64,000 bases of DNA from DASPHG01 sp963849605 (lineage in GTDB: Bacteria; Actinomycetota; Thermoleophilia; Solirubrobacterales; Thermoleophilaceae). Below, piece by piece: positions 37,182 through 46,214 of this stretch (positions are counted from its first letter, which is position 1; each line of letters starts with the position of its first letter). The notes beneath the pieces were generated by a model. It had not been told where the DNA came from. It searched no databases and saw only the letters and a program-made list of their open reading frames with translations. The DNA lies in assembly GCA_963849605.1 (NCBI GenBank), contig CAWKHX010000002.1:434001-498000 (forward strand), in the 5' to 3' direction. Made by a program: the position numbers and the translations under genes.

Positions 37182-38390
37182 ATGGCAACCGCTGAACGCG
37201 CGGCGGCCGCCGGGACGTACGAGGGGTACGAGGCGGTCTTTGCGTCGATCGACGCCCCGTTCGCATTCGTCGACCTCGACGCGATGTGGGCGAACGGGCT
37301 CGACATGCTGCACCGCGCCGGCGGCAAGCCGATCCGCGTGGCGACCAAGTCGCTGCGCTGCCGCCCGCTGATCGCGTCGGCGCTGCAGAACGACCCGGGC
37401 TTCCGCGGCCTCATGACCTTCACGCTCGGGGAGACCCTGTGGCTGTGGGAGATGGGCTTCGACGACCTGCTGCTGGCGTACCCGACGGCGGACCGGCAGG
37501 GGCTCGCTCGGCTTGCGGCGATCGACGAGCCGGGGCGCCCGGTCGTCATGGTCGACTCCGTCGAGCACCTCGACTTCATCGAGAGCGCGACAGCCGACGG
37601 CGTGCCGACGCGCGTCTGCATCGAGATGGACCTCTCCTACTGGACCGCCGGCGGGCGCGTGAAGATCGGGACCAAGCGCTCGCCCATCCGCACGCCGGAC
37701 CAGGCCGTCGCGCTGGCGCGCGAGATCGACCGTCGCCCGGGATTCGAGCTGGCAGGACTCATGGGCTACGAGGGTCATATCGCCGGCGTGGGCGACAACC
37801 CGCGCGAGCGCGTTCGCGCCGAGGTGATCCGCCGGATGCGCAAGTCGTCGGTCAGCGACATCCGCGAGCGGCGCGCGGCGATCGTCGAGGCGGTCTCGAA
37901 GGTGACGCCGCTCGGGTTCGTGAACGGCGGCGGCACCGGCAGCCTCGAGCTCACGGCCGCGGAGAACGCCGTCACCGAGCTCGCCGCCGGCTCCGGCTTC
38001 TACGCGCCCACCCTGTTCGACCACTACTCGTCGTTCAAGCTGCGGCCCGCCGCGATGTTCGCGCTGCCGGTGGTGCGCCGCCCCGCGCCCGGGTGGGTAA
38101 CGCTGCTGGGCGGCGGCTACCTGGCCTCCGGCCCGGCCGACGACTACCGCCTGCCGTCGCCGTACCTGCCGCTCGGCTTGGAGCTCGACTCGATGGAGGG
38201 CGGCGGCGAGGTCCAGACACCGGTCCAGGGCGCAGCCGCCGACCGGCTGACGGTCGGCTCCCATGTGTACATGCGGCACGCGAAGGCCGGCGAGTTGTGC
38301 GAGCGGTTCGAGTCGCTCTACCTGGTCTCCGACGGGCGCATCGTCGACCAGGTGCCGACGTATCGCGGCGAAGGCCGCGCCTTCCTATAG
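37182..38390 (+). CDS. alanine racemase-fold amino acid deaminase/aldolase
   Basis: 402 aa from the ATG at 37182. The N-terminal PLP-barrel type fold is shown by PFAFVDLDAMWANGLDML, RVATKSLRCRPLIASAL (the PLP lysine) and FVNGGGTGSLELT (phosphate-binding glycines). It is closer to D-threonine aldolase/D-serine dehydratase relatives than to alanine racemase; SHVYMRHAKAGELCERF near the end supports that, with the metal-binding His region of those enzymes. It is probably co-transcribed with the PHP gene. The end overlaps the convergent oxidase by six bases. Confidence 0.83.
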   Translation: MATAERAAAAGTYEGYEAVFASIDAPFAFVDLDAMWANGLDMLHRAGGKPIRVATKSLRCRPLIASALQNDPGFRGLMTFTLGETLWLWEMGFDDLLLAYPTADRQGLARLAAIDEPGRPVVMVDSVEHLDFIESATADGVPTRVCIEMDLSYWTAGGRVKIGTKRSPIRTPDQAVALAREIDRRPGFELAGLMGYEGHIAGVGDNPRERVRAEVIRRMRKSSVSDIRERRAAIVEAVSKVTPLGFVNGGGTGSLELTAAENAVTELAAGSGFYAPTLFDHYSSFKLRPAAMFALPVVRRPAPGWVTLLGGGYLASGPADDYRLPSPYLPLGLELDSMEGGGEVQTPVQGAAADRLTVGSHVYMRHAKAGELCERFESLYLVSDGRIVDQVPTYRGEGRAFL

Positions 38391-39680
38391 CCGACCGAGC
38401 ACCCGCTCTACGTATTCGTTCGCGAACACGCCATCGGGATCGAGCCTACGCCGGACCTCGTTGAATGAGTCCCAGTCCGGATACCGGGGCGCGAGCGTCG
38501 CGGCGGTCTGGAAGTGGCGCTTGCCCCAGTGCGGGCGTCCGCCGTAGTCGTCCATGATCCGCTCGACGCCGCGGAAGTAGGCGTCGAAGTCCATCCCGCG
38601 GTACTGGTGCACCGCGATGTAGCACGTGTCGCGGCCCGCGGCGGTGCTCAGGTGGGCGTCGTCGCCCTTTGTGAAGCGGACCTCGTACGGCATCGCAACC
38701 GGCAGCCGGCGGCGCTCGATCAGGTCCACCACCCGGCGGATGGCCTCGGTCGCCGCCTCGCGCGGGATTCCGTACTCCATCTCCGTGAACGGGATGTTCC
38801 GCCGGCTCGCATAGACGCGGTAGGCGTGGTCGATCACCTTCGACGGCTGCATTAGCGGCACGATCCGCCGGTTCAGCGCCGGGATCATGCCCGGGACCGC
38901 GCGCCCGACTCGGAACACGGCGGCCGGGATCGCGTTCTCAGCGACGACGTCGTTCAGCCACCGCTTCCACGCCTCGGTCTGCTCGACCTCGCGGTCGTTG
39001 CGCTCGCTCTCGCGCGTCATGACGCGGCCGGTGTACGGGAAGCCGTAGAACTCGAAGTGGTGGTTCGACGCGACGAGCTCGTCGAGCGCGGCGAGCGTCT
39101 CGTCCAGGTCGCGCGGCAGGTCGAGCCGCTCGAGCGTGAAGAGCGGAACGCACCGGAGCGTGATCCGCGTAATCACCCCGAGCGTGCCGAGCCCGACGCG
39201 TGCCGCCCGCCACGCATCGGCGTCCGAGTCCTCCGACAGCTCGCGCACCTCCCCGTCGGCCGTCACGAGCCGCAGCGCGACGACCTGGGCCGACAGGTTC
39301 GGGAAGCCAGCGCCGGTTCCGTGCGTCGCGGTGGAGATCGCGCCGGCGAGCTGCTGGCGGTCGATGTCGCCCTGGTTCTCCATCGCGAGCCCGCGCGTGG
39401 CGAGCTCCGCGCCGAGCTTGTTCAGCGTGATGCCGCCGTCGACCTCGACGAGCCTGCCGTCGACCGAGCCCACGTCGTCGAGGGCGTCAAGCCGCACCAT
39501 GACGTCGTCGGTGCACGCGATGTCCGTGAATGAGTGGCCCGACGCGGAGACCCGAACCCGCCGCCCCTCGGCGACCGCACGCCGCACGGCCTCGATGACC
39601 GCGTCCTCGGACTGCGGCCGCTCGATCCGCTCAGGCGCGCAACGCTGCTCGCCGGACCAGTTGCGCCACATTTCGGCCAT
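38385..39680 (-). CDS. FAD-linked aldonolactone oxidase-like protein
   Basis: 431 aa. RVRVSASGHSFTDIACTDD is the FAD-binding loop (the His can carry covalent FAD), with STATHGTGAGFPNLSAQVV and LGTLGVITRITLR in the same domain. The C-terminal GGRPHWGKRHFQTA is the HWGK signature of L-gulonolactone/D-arabinonolactone/alditol oxidases. It probably oxidises a sugar lactone or polyol with O2 or another acceptor. It stands after trxB, separated by 79 bases that hold a hairpin. Confidence 0.88.
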   Translation of the reverse strand: MAEMWRNWSGEQRCAPERIERPQSEDAVIEAVRRAVAEGRRVRVSASGHSFTDIACTDDVMVRLDALDDVGSVDGRLVEVDGGITLNKLGAELATRGLAMENQGDIDRQQLAGAISTATHGTGAGFPNLSAQVVALRLVTADGEVRELSEDSDADAWRAARVGLGTLGVITRITLRCVPLFTLERLDLPRDLDETLAALDELVASNHHFEFYGFPYTGRVMTRESERNDREVEQTEAWKRWLNDVVAENAIPAAVFRVGRAVPGMIPALNRRIVPLMQPSKVIDHAYRVYASRRNIPFTEMEYGIPREAATEAIRRVVDLIERRRLPVAMPYEVRFTKGDDAHLSTAAGRDTCYIAVHQYRGMDFDAYFRGVERIMDDYGGRPHWGKRHFQTAATLAPRYPDWDSFNEVRRRLDPDGVFANEYVERVLGRL

Positions 39681-39715
39681 CGCTGCGAGCCTATTCGCAC
39701 CCCATTGCTGAATCG

Positions 39716-39733
39716 ACCCCGCTATAGCGGGGT
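39716..39733. terminator. 18-base perfect palindrome after trxB
   Basis: ACCCCGCTATAGCGGGGT, fully self-complementary, 27 bases past the trxB stop and 36 before the start of the lactone oxidase gene. It can form a GC-rich hairpin but lacks a T-run. Terminator is the simplest reading; an operator for the lactone oxidase gene is possible. Confidence 0.5.
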
Positions 39734-39759
39734 TAAGCCAGCAGTCGCGGCGCGGAGGG

Positions 39760-40770
39760 CTAGCGCGGCGCCGCGGGCGCGGTCGCCTTGCCCTTCGGCG
39801 CCCAGTGCGCCTCCGGGTCGGGCGGACGGTCGCGCAGGTACCACTCCGCGTCGAGCGCCGCCTGACAGCCGCTGCCCGCGGCCGTGACGGCCTGGCGGTA
39901 GGTGTGGTCTACGAGGTCGCCTGCGGCAAAGACGCCGCCGAGGTTCGTGCGCGTGGACTTGTCCTGGGTGACGACGTAGCCCTCGTCGTCGAGCTCGACC
40001 TGCCCCTCGACCAGGTGCGAGTTCGGCTGGTGGCCGATCGCGATGAATGCACCGTCGATCTCGATGGTGCGCCCATCGCCGCCCTCGGTGTTCTTCAGGA
40101 CGGCGGTCCCGAGCGCGCCATCGTCACCGGCCTCGAAGGTCTCGACTACATACGGCGTGAGCAGCTCGATGTTGGACGCGTCCTTCGCGCGGTCGAGCAT
40201 GATCGCCGACGCGCGGAACTCGTCGCGGCGGTGGACGATCTTCACGTCACAGGCGAACTTCGCCAGGAACAGCGCGTCCTCCATCGCCGTGTCGCCGCCG
40301 CCGACGACGATCGTCGGCTTGTCACGGAAGAACGCGGCGTCGCAGGTGGCGCAGTAGGAGACACCGCGGGCAGCGAGCTCGTCCTCGCCCGGCACGCCGA
40401 GCTTCTTGGGCTCAGCGCCCATGGCCAGGATGACCGACTTCGCGCGGTACTCCTGGTCGCCTACGAAGACCTTGTGGATGCCGCCTTCCTTAGCGAGCTC
40501 GACACGCTCGACATCCTCGCTCACGAGCCGCGCGCCGAAGCGCTCGGCCTGGTCGCGGAACTCCTGCATCATCTCCGGCCCCATCACGCCGCTGGGATAG
40601 CCGGGGTAGTTCTCGACATCGGTCGTCTGCTGGAGCAGGCCGCCCCAGGCGAAGCCTTCGAAGACGAGCGGCTCGAGGTCGGCACGGGCCGTGTAGAGCG
40701 CAGCCGTGTATCCGGCAGGCCCGCTGCCGATGATGATGACGTTCTCGACCTTGCCGTTTGTGTCGCTCAA
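39760..40770 (-). CDS. trxB: thioredoxin-disulfide reductase
   Basis: 336 aa. FAD loop IIGSGPAGYTAALYTARA, redox-active CATC in GVSYCATCDAAFFRDK, NADPH loop VVGGGDTAMEDALFL and the final FAD motif VFAAGDLVDHTYRQAVTAAG. It keeps thioredoxin reduced with NADPH. The last 20-25 residues (Ala/Pro/Lys-rich) extend past the usual end. Its start overlaps the stop of the membrane flippase-like gene by four bases; no trxA is adjacent. Confidence 0.96.
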   Translation of the reverse strand: MSDTNGKVENVIIIGSGPAGYTAALYTARADLEPLVFEGFAWGGLLQQTTDVENYPGYPSGVMGPEMMQEFRDQAERFGARLVSEDVERVELAKEGGIHKVFVGDQEYRAKSVILAMGAEPKKLGVPGEDELAARGVSYCATCDAAFFRDKPTIVVGGGDTAMEDALFLAKFACDVKIVHRRDEFRASAIMLDRAKDASNIELLTPYVVETFEAGDDGALGTAVLKNTEGGDGRTIEIDGAFIAIGHQPNSHLVEGQVELDDEGYVVTQDKSTRTNLGGVFAAGDLVDHTYRQAVTAAGSGCQAALDAEWYLRDRPPDPEAHWAPKGKATAPAAPR

Positions 40771-41939
40771 GTGGTGGCCTCCGCCGTTACTTTACTTTCT
40801 GAAGTATAGGCCGTCTTGCGCTCCTCGGCCTCCCAGCCGGCAACAGTAGCCCGCAGCTGGATGTAAGCGATGATGCCGAGCGGAATCGGCATCCAGAACG
40901 CGATCACACGGTAGGTGAGGACGGCCGCAAAGACCTCCGCGGTCGGGATGTCGAACAGCACGAACGCGGCGATCATGCCCGCGTCCACGGAGCCCACCCC
41001 GCCGGCCGGCGACGGGATCAGGTTCGCGGCCATGCCGACGAAGAAGCCCTGCACCAGCACGCCGAACGGGACGTCGCCCCCGTACGCCTCGAAGCTCGCC
41101 CAGAGGATCCCGATGTTCGCCGCCCAGAAACCGAGGGCGCCGACGACGGCGGCGAATCCCCGCTTCGGATGGCGAACGTAGGCGATCGCGGTCCGGATGC
41201 CGGTGGCGAGGGTGGCGGGCCCGGTGCCCAGCCGTTTGACGAAGCGCTGGCCCCGGTAGCCCTGTGCGAAGTCGGCCAGCCGGCGCTCGACGTCGCCCGG
41301 AATGAGCGCGACGAGGCCGAGCAGCACGAGCACGACGCCCGCGATCGCGGCGGGCACGATCGTGCCGCCCGGCGGGTTGGCGCCTGGCAGGACGCCCGTG
41401 CGCAGCAGGATGCCGAAGATGATCAGCGCCGCTAGGTAGAAGACGTACGTGAGCGCGAGGAACGCCACCATGCGGCAGGCCGCGCGCCTCCGCTCCATCC
41501 CGGCCTTCCGGAGCGCCCAGTAGGTCACGACGATGCCGCCCACGCCGGCCGCGGAGAAGATCCGCGTCGCCGCCAGCCCGGCCATCGTGATCTGGTAGCT
41601 CGCGCGCGTGTCGAGCCGCTCGTAGATCTTCTCGGCGATGCTCCCGCCGAGGATGCCCTTGAACAGCATCACGTACGAGCCGAACGCCGCGAGGTTGAAG
41701 CCGATGGCGACGACGATCCAGTACCAGGTCGCGTCGTCCATCTTCTCGAGCGAGTCCTCGAACCCCGCGACCTTCGGGAACACGACGTAGATCGCCACGA
41801 TCCCAAGCACCAGGATCAGGCCGAACGAGATAAGGCGGCGCCGGTCCCGAAGTAGGTTCGCGCCCTCCTCTACACGTGCGTCCTCCTCGCGGTCCTGCTC
41901 GGCCTGGGTGAGCTCGGGGACCTCGGGTTCCGTGGTCAC
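40767..41939 (-). CDS. lysylphosphatidylglycerol synthase TM / UPF0104-type membrane protein
   Basis: 390 aa with about eight membrane helices. A charged cytoplasmic N-terminus (ELTQAEQDREEDARVEEG) precedes LISFGLILVLGIVAIYVVF. Family landmarks are AGLAATRIFSAAGVGGIVVT and LIPSPAGGVGSVDAGMIAAF, as in the flippase half of MprF. The lysyl-transferase half is absent. It probably moves a lipid or lipid-linked molecule across the membrane. It overlaps the PAP2-like gene upstream and trxB downstream by four bases each. Confidence 0.87.
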   Translation of the reverse strand: MTTEPEVPELTQAEQDREEDARVEEGANLLRDRRRLISFGLILVLGIVAIYVVFPKVAGFEDSLEKMDDATWYWIVVAIGFNLAAFGSYVMLFKGILGGSIAEKIYERLDTRASYQITMAGLAATRIFSAAGVGGIVVTYWALRKAGMERRRAACRMVAFLALTYVFYLAALIIFGILLRTGVLPGANPPGGTIVPAAIAGVVLVLLGLVALIPGDVERRLADFAQGYRGQRFVKRLGTGPATLATGIRTAIAYVRHPKRGFAAVVGALGFWAANIGILWASFEAYGGDVPFGVLVQGFFVGMAANLIPSPAGGVGSVDAGMIAAFVLFDIPTAEVFAAVLTYRVIAFWMPIPLGIIAYIQLRATVAGWEAEERKTAYTSESKVTAEATT

Positions 41940-42790
41940 AGCCTCCTCGCCCCCAGGCGGACGGCCTCCGCCAGCGCGAGGCCCGCGAGCAGGTCGACGA
42001 CGTAGTGCTCACCCAGGTACACGAGCGCGAACCCGAGCGCACCGGTGTACGCCCAGCCGGCCGCGGCGTGCCCGCGGCCGACGTCCGAAAGGACATGTGC
42101 CGCCATCACGGAGGTCCCGAAGTGAAGAGATGGCATCGCGGCTAGGGGGTTCCCGGCCAACGAATCGTAAAGCGGGCGCCAGAGCCGTCCCCAGTAGTGC
42201 TCGCCGGCATCGACCATGATCCGCCTCACCGGCTCGAGGTTGCCGTTCTTACCCGCCCACCAAGGCGGCGCCGTGGGCAGCGCCCAGTACACGACGCAGC
42301 CGAGGTCAAAGGTGGCCGCCAGCTGGCCCGCCGCGCGCGGGAACCTGTCCGGCCACCGCCAGAGCACGTACGCGGCCGTCGAGTGCGGGAAGAAGAACCA
42401 GCTCCAGTGGACCCACGAGAGCCACAGGTCGTGCCGGCGCACGACGCCCTCGCCGCCGCCCAGGCTGCGCTGGAGCCGCACGGTGGGTGCGACACCGCCG
42501 CCGAGCGCTCGATCGACCTTGATCGGGTAGTCGATCCTGAGCCGGCGCCGCAGGGCCTCGGGGTCGTCGTTCGGCATCTCGTAATGGGCCACATAGGCGA
42601 GCATCTGTAGGCCGTATACCGCGGCATCGCGAAGCCGAGTGCGCGGCAGGGCGATCGTGAGCGCGTACGGCGCCTGCCACGCGAGCACGCTCACCATGGG
42701 ACGCGGCAGATTCAGCCGACGCCGGAGGAGCGGCGCCGCAACCCCGGCCACGACGGCGCCGGCGGCCAGGGTTCTGATCGCGCGGCGCAA
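41936..42790 (-). CDS. PAP2 superfamily (inositolphosphotransferase/Aur1-like) membrane protein
   Basis: 284 aa. The PAP2-type motifs are AMPSLHFGTSVMAAHVLSD (S-x2-H) and YLGEHYVVDLLAGLALAEA (the H-x3-D motif), with WFFFPHSTAAYVLWR and WALPTAPPWWAG as in Aur1/Ipt1-like proteins. Six or so membrane helices. It may remove phosphate from, or transfer phospho-inositol to, a lipid. It is coupled to the flippase-like gene, which supports a shared role in envelope lipids. Confidence 0.86.
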   Translation of the reverse strand: MRRAIRTLAAGAVVAGVAAPLLRRRLNLPRPMVSVLAWQAPYALTIALPRTRLRDAAVYGLQMLAYVAHYEMPNDDPEALRRRLRIDYPIKVDRALGGGVAPTVRLQRSLGGGEGVVRRHDLWLSWVHWSWFFFPHSTAAYVLWRWPDRFPRAAGQLAATFDLGCVVYWALPTAPPWWAGKNGNLEPVRRIMVDAGEHYWGRLWRPLYDSLAGNPLAAMPSLHFGTSVMAAHVLSDVGRGHAAAGWAYTGALGFALVYLGEHYVVDLLAGLALAEAVRLGARRL

Positions 42791-42817
42791 AGCGCTCCGA
42801 GGATATCCGCGCGGCTG

Positions 42818-43069
42818 CTACTTGAGAACGTCCCGCTCGGCCAACCGCTTGCGGCGGTCGGCGAGCCGGTCCATCGACTCCGACCATTCGATCTGGGCCG
42901 CCGCGCTGTCGACCGGCGGATGGCCGCGAAGCACCGGCCCGACCCGGTTTCCGACCAGCCTGAGCACGTACGCGTCGCGGCACTCGTCATAACGGAAGCC
43001 GCAGATGCGAGCGACTCGCAGTCCCGTACGGCCTACCTGCCGGCGTTTGCGTGGGATGCGTCGAGTCAC
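42818..43069 (-). CDS. small basic hypothetical protein
   Basis: 83 aa from the GTG at 43069, overlapping the upstream stop (GTGA). It is rich in Arg (TRRIPRKRRQVGRTGLRVAR), then CGFRYDECRDAYVLRLVGNR, and a charged helix at the end (SMDRLADRRKRLAERD). No family is recognised. The overlap with the SCP2/R2-like gene suggests co-translation and a possible functional link. Confidence 0.65.
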   Translation of the reverse strand: MTRRIPRKRRQVGRTGLRVARICGFRYDECRDAYVLRLVGNRVGPVLRGHPPVDSAAAQIEWSESMDRLADRRKRLAERDVLK

Positions 43070-44823
43070 GAGGCGGCCCCGACGGCCTGAACCGCTTCGC
43101 CCTCGGCGATCGGGCCGGGCATCAGCTCGTCCGGCGGGGGGCAATCGAGCCCGATCACGGCCAGCCTCCGCTTGAGCGCGCGATACGCGTAGCCGTAGAT
43201 CTGAGTCGAGTCGTAGCCGTAGGACACGAAGCTCTCGGCGCTGTCCGCGTAGGGCGGCACGAATACGCGCACGGCCTTGGGCACGAGCTCGCGCACGCGC
43301 TCCTCGATGATCGGCCTGAAGCGGGCTGCATCCTGCTCCATCACGTCCTGCAGGAAGCGCACGCCGAAGGCGATGTGGCGGTGCTCGTCGCGCTCCACCA
43401 GCGAGAAGCCCTGCTGGAATCCCGGGTAGAGGCTGTGGTCCTCCATGTACTTGAGGATCAGCCGCTGGCCGGTCATCGCAAGCACGCCCTCGATGATCAG
43501 GTGGTAGGTGCAGATGCCCTCCACGAACAGGTCGAGGTCGTCCGGCTTCGCCTTGATGCGATTCGCGGTCTCGCGGAGGCCGCCGTCGAACGTCTCGTGC
43601 CACGCCGGGATCATCGTCTGCTCGAGCTCCCGCATCCGCCCGCGCAGGTCGTCGGCGGAGAGCGCCATCACCTCTCCACCGAAGCGGTCGAAGAACGCCG
43701 TATGCCTCGCCTCGTCCACGAGCTGTGTGGCCAGGAACATCTCGATCTCGCCGCTCGGCGCGGCGAGCAGGAAGGGAGCCAGGTCCGCCGTGACGCGCTC
43801 CTCGCCGATGTAGAACGAGCCGAGGCTCCAGGCGGTGTGCTCCTGTGATTCCCCCGGTGTCGTGAGCCACTGCTCCTGGTCGATCGTGAAGTCGAGCTCG
43901 TGCGCCTTCCAGTTCTGCTTCTCCCACAGCGCATACAGCTGGCCGTAACTGAGGAGGGTGCCGCCGGCGCGCCGCTTGCCCTCCGACTCATGCGCGGGGT
44001 CGCCCTGGCCGGGGGACGCCGATGCGCCGTTCACATTCGAGCCCCAGCTGCCCGCGCGCGAAGCCTGGAGCTCGCGCTGGCGGCGCTCGCGCTCCAGTTC
44101 GGCGTCGTCGCGGCCCTGTGAGCGGTCGATCCAGCGGCCGAGCAACGTGACCGGGTAGATCTGCCCCTCGATCGACGTGAGCTGGAGCCGCAACGCGTCG
44201 GTGGGTGAGAGATCGCGGCTGACCAGCTTGCGGAACGTGTCCGGCGAGACCGCGACGACCGAATCCGGCTCGCGCCCGTTCGAGGGCTCCGAGACGCGGA
44301 TCGGCTCGCCGTCGCGGATCTCGATGTCCCACGACTGGTCTCCGATCGCGTAGCGCAGCAGGTAGGCGTGGCCGCGAGTCCACTCCGGGTCGATCAGGTA
44401 CGGCAGCGAGCGGTAAAGGAGATCGGGGTCGACGTGGCCCCCGTTCGAGATCACGTCGGCGAGGTCGACGGGGCCGTTCGACATCGCACGCAGCTTGCGC
44501 GCGCGGAGACGGTTGCCGCGAATCCGGACGCGGCCGGAGACGATCAGCCGCAGCGGGCTCGTTCCCGCCGCAAGTTCGGCGAGCCCGGTGACACTCGTCG
44601 ACAGGTTGAAGTCGGTCGTGCCGTTCAGCCCCTCGATGACCTCGGCGCGACCGGAGTCGATCACGACCGTGTACTCGCCGAGGCCCTCGACCACGAGGCC
44701 GTATGTCAGCTTGCCCGGCACCTTCGCGGCTGCCGCCGGGAGCGTCTGGATGACGAGCCTGGCAGCGAGCGCCGGGTCCTCCCGGGCCATGTCCGCTACC
44801 GCTTGACGCGTGCGATCCGCCAT
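43066..44823 (-). CDS. SCP2 sterol-carrier / R2-like diiron oxidase fusion
   Basis: 585 aa. The first 240 residues hold one or two SCP2-type lipid-binding units (PGKLTYGLVVEGLGEYTVVI, and a second stretch around SWDIEIRDGEPIRVSE). A charged, Ser/Gly-rich linker follows. From about residue 290 comes a ferritin-like diiron domain: FTIDQEQWLTTP, GSFYIGEERVTADLAPFLL, FLATQLVDEARHTAFFDRF (Glu and EARH ligands), GICTYHLIIEGVLAMTG and VERDEHRHIAFGVRF (E-x2-H). The diiron part resembles ribonucleotide reductase R2 and R2-like ligand-binding oxidases; no catalytic subunit gene is near. The SCP2 part may present a lipid substrate. Its start touches the UPF0173-like stop. Confidence 0.82.
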   Translation of the reverse strand: MADRTRQAVADMAREDPALAARLVIQTLPAAAAKVPGKLTYGLVVEGLGEYTVVIDSGRAEVIEGLNGTTDFNLSTSVTGLAELAAGTSPLRLIVSGRVRIRGNRLRARKLRAMSNGPVDLADVISNGGHVDPDLLYRSLPYLIDPEWTRGHAYLLRYAIGDQSWDIEIRDGEPIRVSEPSNGREPDSVVAVSPDTFRKLVSRDLSPTDALRLQLTSIEGQIYPVTLLGRWIDRSQGRDDAELERERRQRELQASRAGSWGSNVNGASASPGQGDPAHESEGKRRAGGTLLSYGQLYALWEKQNWKAHELDFTIDQEQWLTTPGESQEHTAWSLGSFYIGEERVTADLAPFLLAAPSGEIEMFLATQLVDEARHTAFFDRFGGEVMALSADDLRGRMRELEQTMIPAWHETFDGGLRETANRIKAKPDDLDLFVEGICTYHLIIEGVLAMTGQRLILKYMEDHSLYPGFQQGFSLVERDEHRHIAFGVRFLQDVMEQDAARFRPIIEERVRELVPKAVRVFVPPYADSAESFVSYGYDSTQIYGYAYRALKRRLAVIGLDCPPPDELMPGPIAEGEAVQAVGAAS

Positions 44824-45473
44824 CAGCTCACCGCCTCCATTATTGCGACCGGGACGGGCGTCAGCTCGGCGAAGCGCTCAGCGTCCTGCCTGGTCCCGAT
44901 GTGCTCGCCCCAATGCATGGGCACTGCGAGGCTTGGCTGGATGCGCCGAGCCGCCTCCGCGGCCTCCTCGGCGGTCATCACATAGGTGCCGCTGACGGGC
45001 AGGAGCGCCACGTCCACGCCGGTCACCTGGTCCATCTCGGGGATCACGTCGGTGTCGCCGGCGTGGTAAAGGCGCTCGCCTCGGATGTTCAGGTCGTAGC
45101 CGACCCATCCCGCCTCGCGCGCGTGGAACACATTGCCGTCGGCGTCGCGCTTGGAGGTGTTGTAGGCCGCCACCGCGCGGACCGACACGCCGTGTGCGAA
45201 CTCCGGGTCGATCACCTCACCCGGCGCGATCGACATGACGCGGCCCCCCACCTTCTCGGCGACTGCGGCCGGCGCCATCAGCCACGTGCCCTTCTGCCAG
45301 ATCGCCTCGATGTCGCGCGGCGAGAAGTGGTCGTAGTGACCGTGCGTGACGAGGATCAGATCCGCGGGCGCGGCGTCGGCGGCGACCCGGTAGGGATCGA
45401 TGTAGATCGTCGTGCGAGCGGCCCTGACCCGGAAGCCGGAGTGGCCAAGCCACTCCACCGAGTCGATGAGCAT
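44823..45473 (-). CDS. metal-dependent hydrolase, UPF0173/MBL fold
   Basis: 216 aa. VEWLGHSGFRVRAARTTIYI opens the fold, and LVTHGHYDHFSPRDI holds the metal ligands (H-x-H-x-D-H). Others are YHAGDTDVIPEM and VPMHWGEHIGTRQDAERF. This is the UPF0173 branch of the metallo-beta-lactamase fold; substrates are mostly unknown. It abuts the SCP2/R2-like gene and is followed upstream by the cupredoxin gene on the same strand. Confidence 0.9.
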   Translation of the reverse strand: MLIDSVEWLGHSGFRVRAARTTIYIDPYRVAADAAPADLILVTHGHYDHFSPRDIEAIWQKGTWLMAPAAVAEKVGGRVMSIAPGEVIDPEFAHGVSVRAVAAYNTSKRDADGNVFHAREAGWVGYDLNIRGERLYHAGDTDVIPEMDQVTGVDVALLPVSGTYVMTAEEAAEAARRIQPSLAVPMHWGEHIGTRQDAERFAELTPVPVAIMEAVS

Positions 45474-46184
45474 CTAGTCCAGCTTACGTCGAGCCGTCGC
45501 GCGCTCGGTGTGGCCGCCACCGTGGCTGGCCGTCGCCGTCGCGATCAGGGTGGCGCTGCCCCGCTTCCGCAGCGCCTTGCGCGCGCTGTCGGAGAGCTTG
45601 AGCGCGACCTTCCGCTCCTCCGCCACGTCGAACTGCAGCTTCTTGCTGCCGAGCGCGATCGACGTCTTGCGCGTAGTCGCGCGCGCTCCGACGAGGACCG
45701 AGCCCCGCCTGGAGCGGACCTTCAGCTTGAGCTTCCCGCTCTCGAGGACGCGGTCGAGGCTCCTCGACACGATCTTCACCGCCACGCCCGCGGGCTGCGG
45801 CCGGGGCACGGGCGTGCCCGCCGAGGTGACCTCGAGGGTCGCCTCCATGCCGGGATGAACGCTGCAGAAGAAGTCGTAGTTGCCGGTGGTCAGGTACTCC
45901 GTGCCCTCGACCGGCCCCGACGAGCCGGGGCCGACGAACGCGGACCTGAAGAGCGGAGCGCCGCTGTCGCCGGTCTGGTTCGACGTGACGTCGTGGCCGA
46001 CGATGTCCATGTTCTGGAACGTGACCTTCTCGCCCTGGTCGATCGTGGTGACCGCCGACCCGAACTGGTTCGGCGGGTGGGCCGTGATCGTCCCGTCCGC
46101 CCAGGCGTTCGTGGCGCCGACAAGTGATGCCAGCACGGCCACTGCGAGACCCCTGCCGAGACCCCTGCGCACGGCGGCAATCAT
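45474..46184 (-). CDS. secreted cupredoxin (plastocyanin/azurin-like)
   Basis: 236 aa from the ATG at 46184, with GGGAGG 5 bases upstream. A signal peptide (GLAVAVLASLVGATNAWA) precedes a blue-copper domain with ligands in IVGHDVTSN (His) and NYDFFCSVHPGMEATLEV (Cys, His, Met). The C-terminal 100 residues are a Lys/Arg-rich repeat-like extension (KLKLKVRSRRGSVLVGARAT). It may carry electrons to the cytochrome oxidase encoded just past the divergent enoyl-CoA hydratase gene. Confidence 0.85.
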   Translation of the reverse strand: MIAAVRRGLGRGLAVAVLASLVGATNAWADGTITAHPPNQFGSAVTTIDQGEKVTFQNMDIVGHDVTSNQTGDSGAPLFRSAFVGPGSSGPVEGTEYLTTGNYDFFCSVHPGMEATLEVTSAGTPVPRPQPAGVAVKIVSRSLDRVLESGKLKLKVRSRRGSVLVGARATTRKTSIALGSKKLQFDVAEERKVALKLSDSARKALRKRGSATLIATATASHGGGHTERATARRKLD

Positions 46185-46214
46185 GACACCTCCCAATCGG
46201 GGAGGATGCAGTCC

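Noticed and set aside
43066..44823. Ribonucleotide reductase small subunit
   Set aside because: An SCP2-like N-terminus and no nrdA or nrdE nearby; the diiron part fits R2-like oxidases better.
46190..46205. CCTCCC-AATC-GGGGAGG as an operator
   Set aside because: It is explained by the ribosome sites of two divergent genes facing away from each other.
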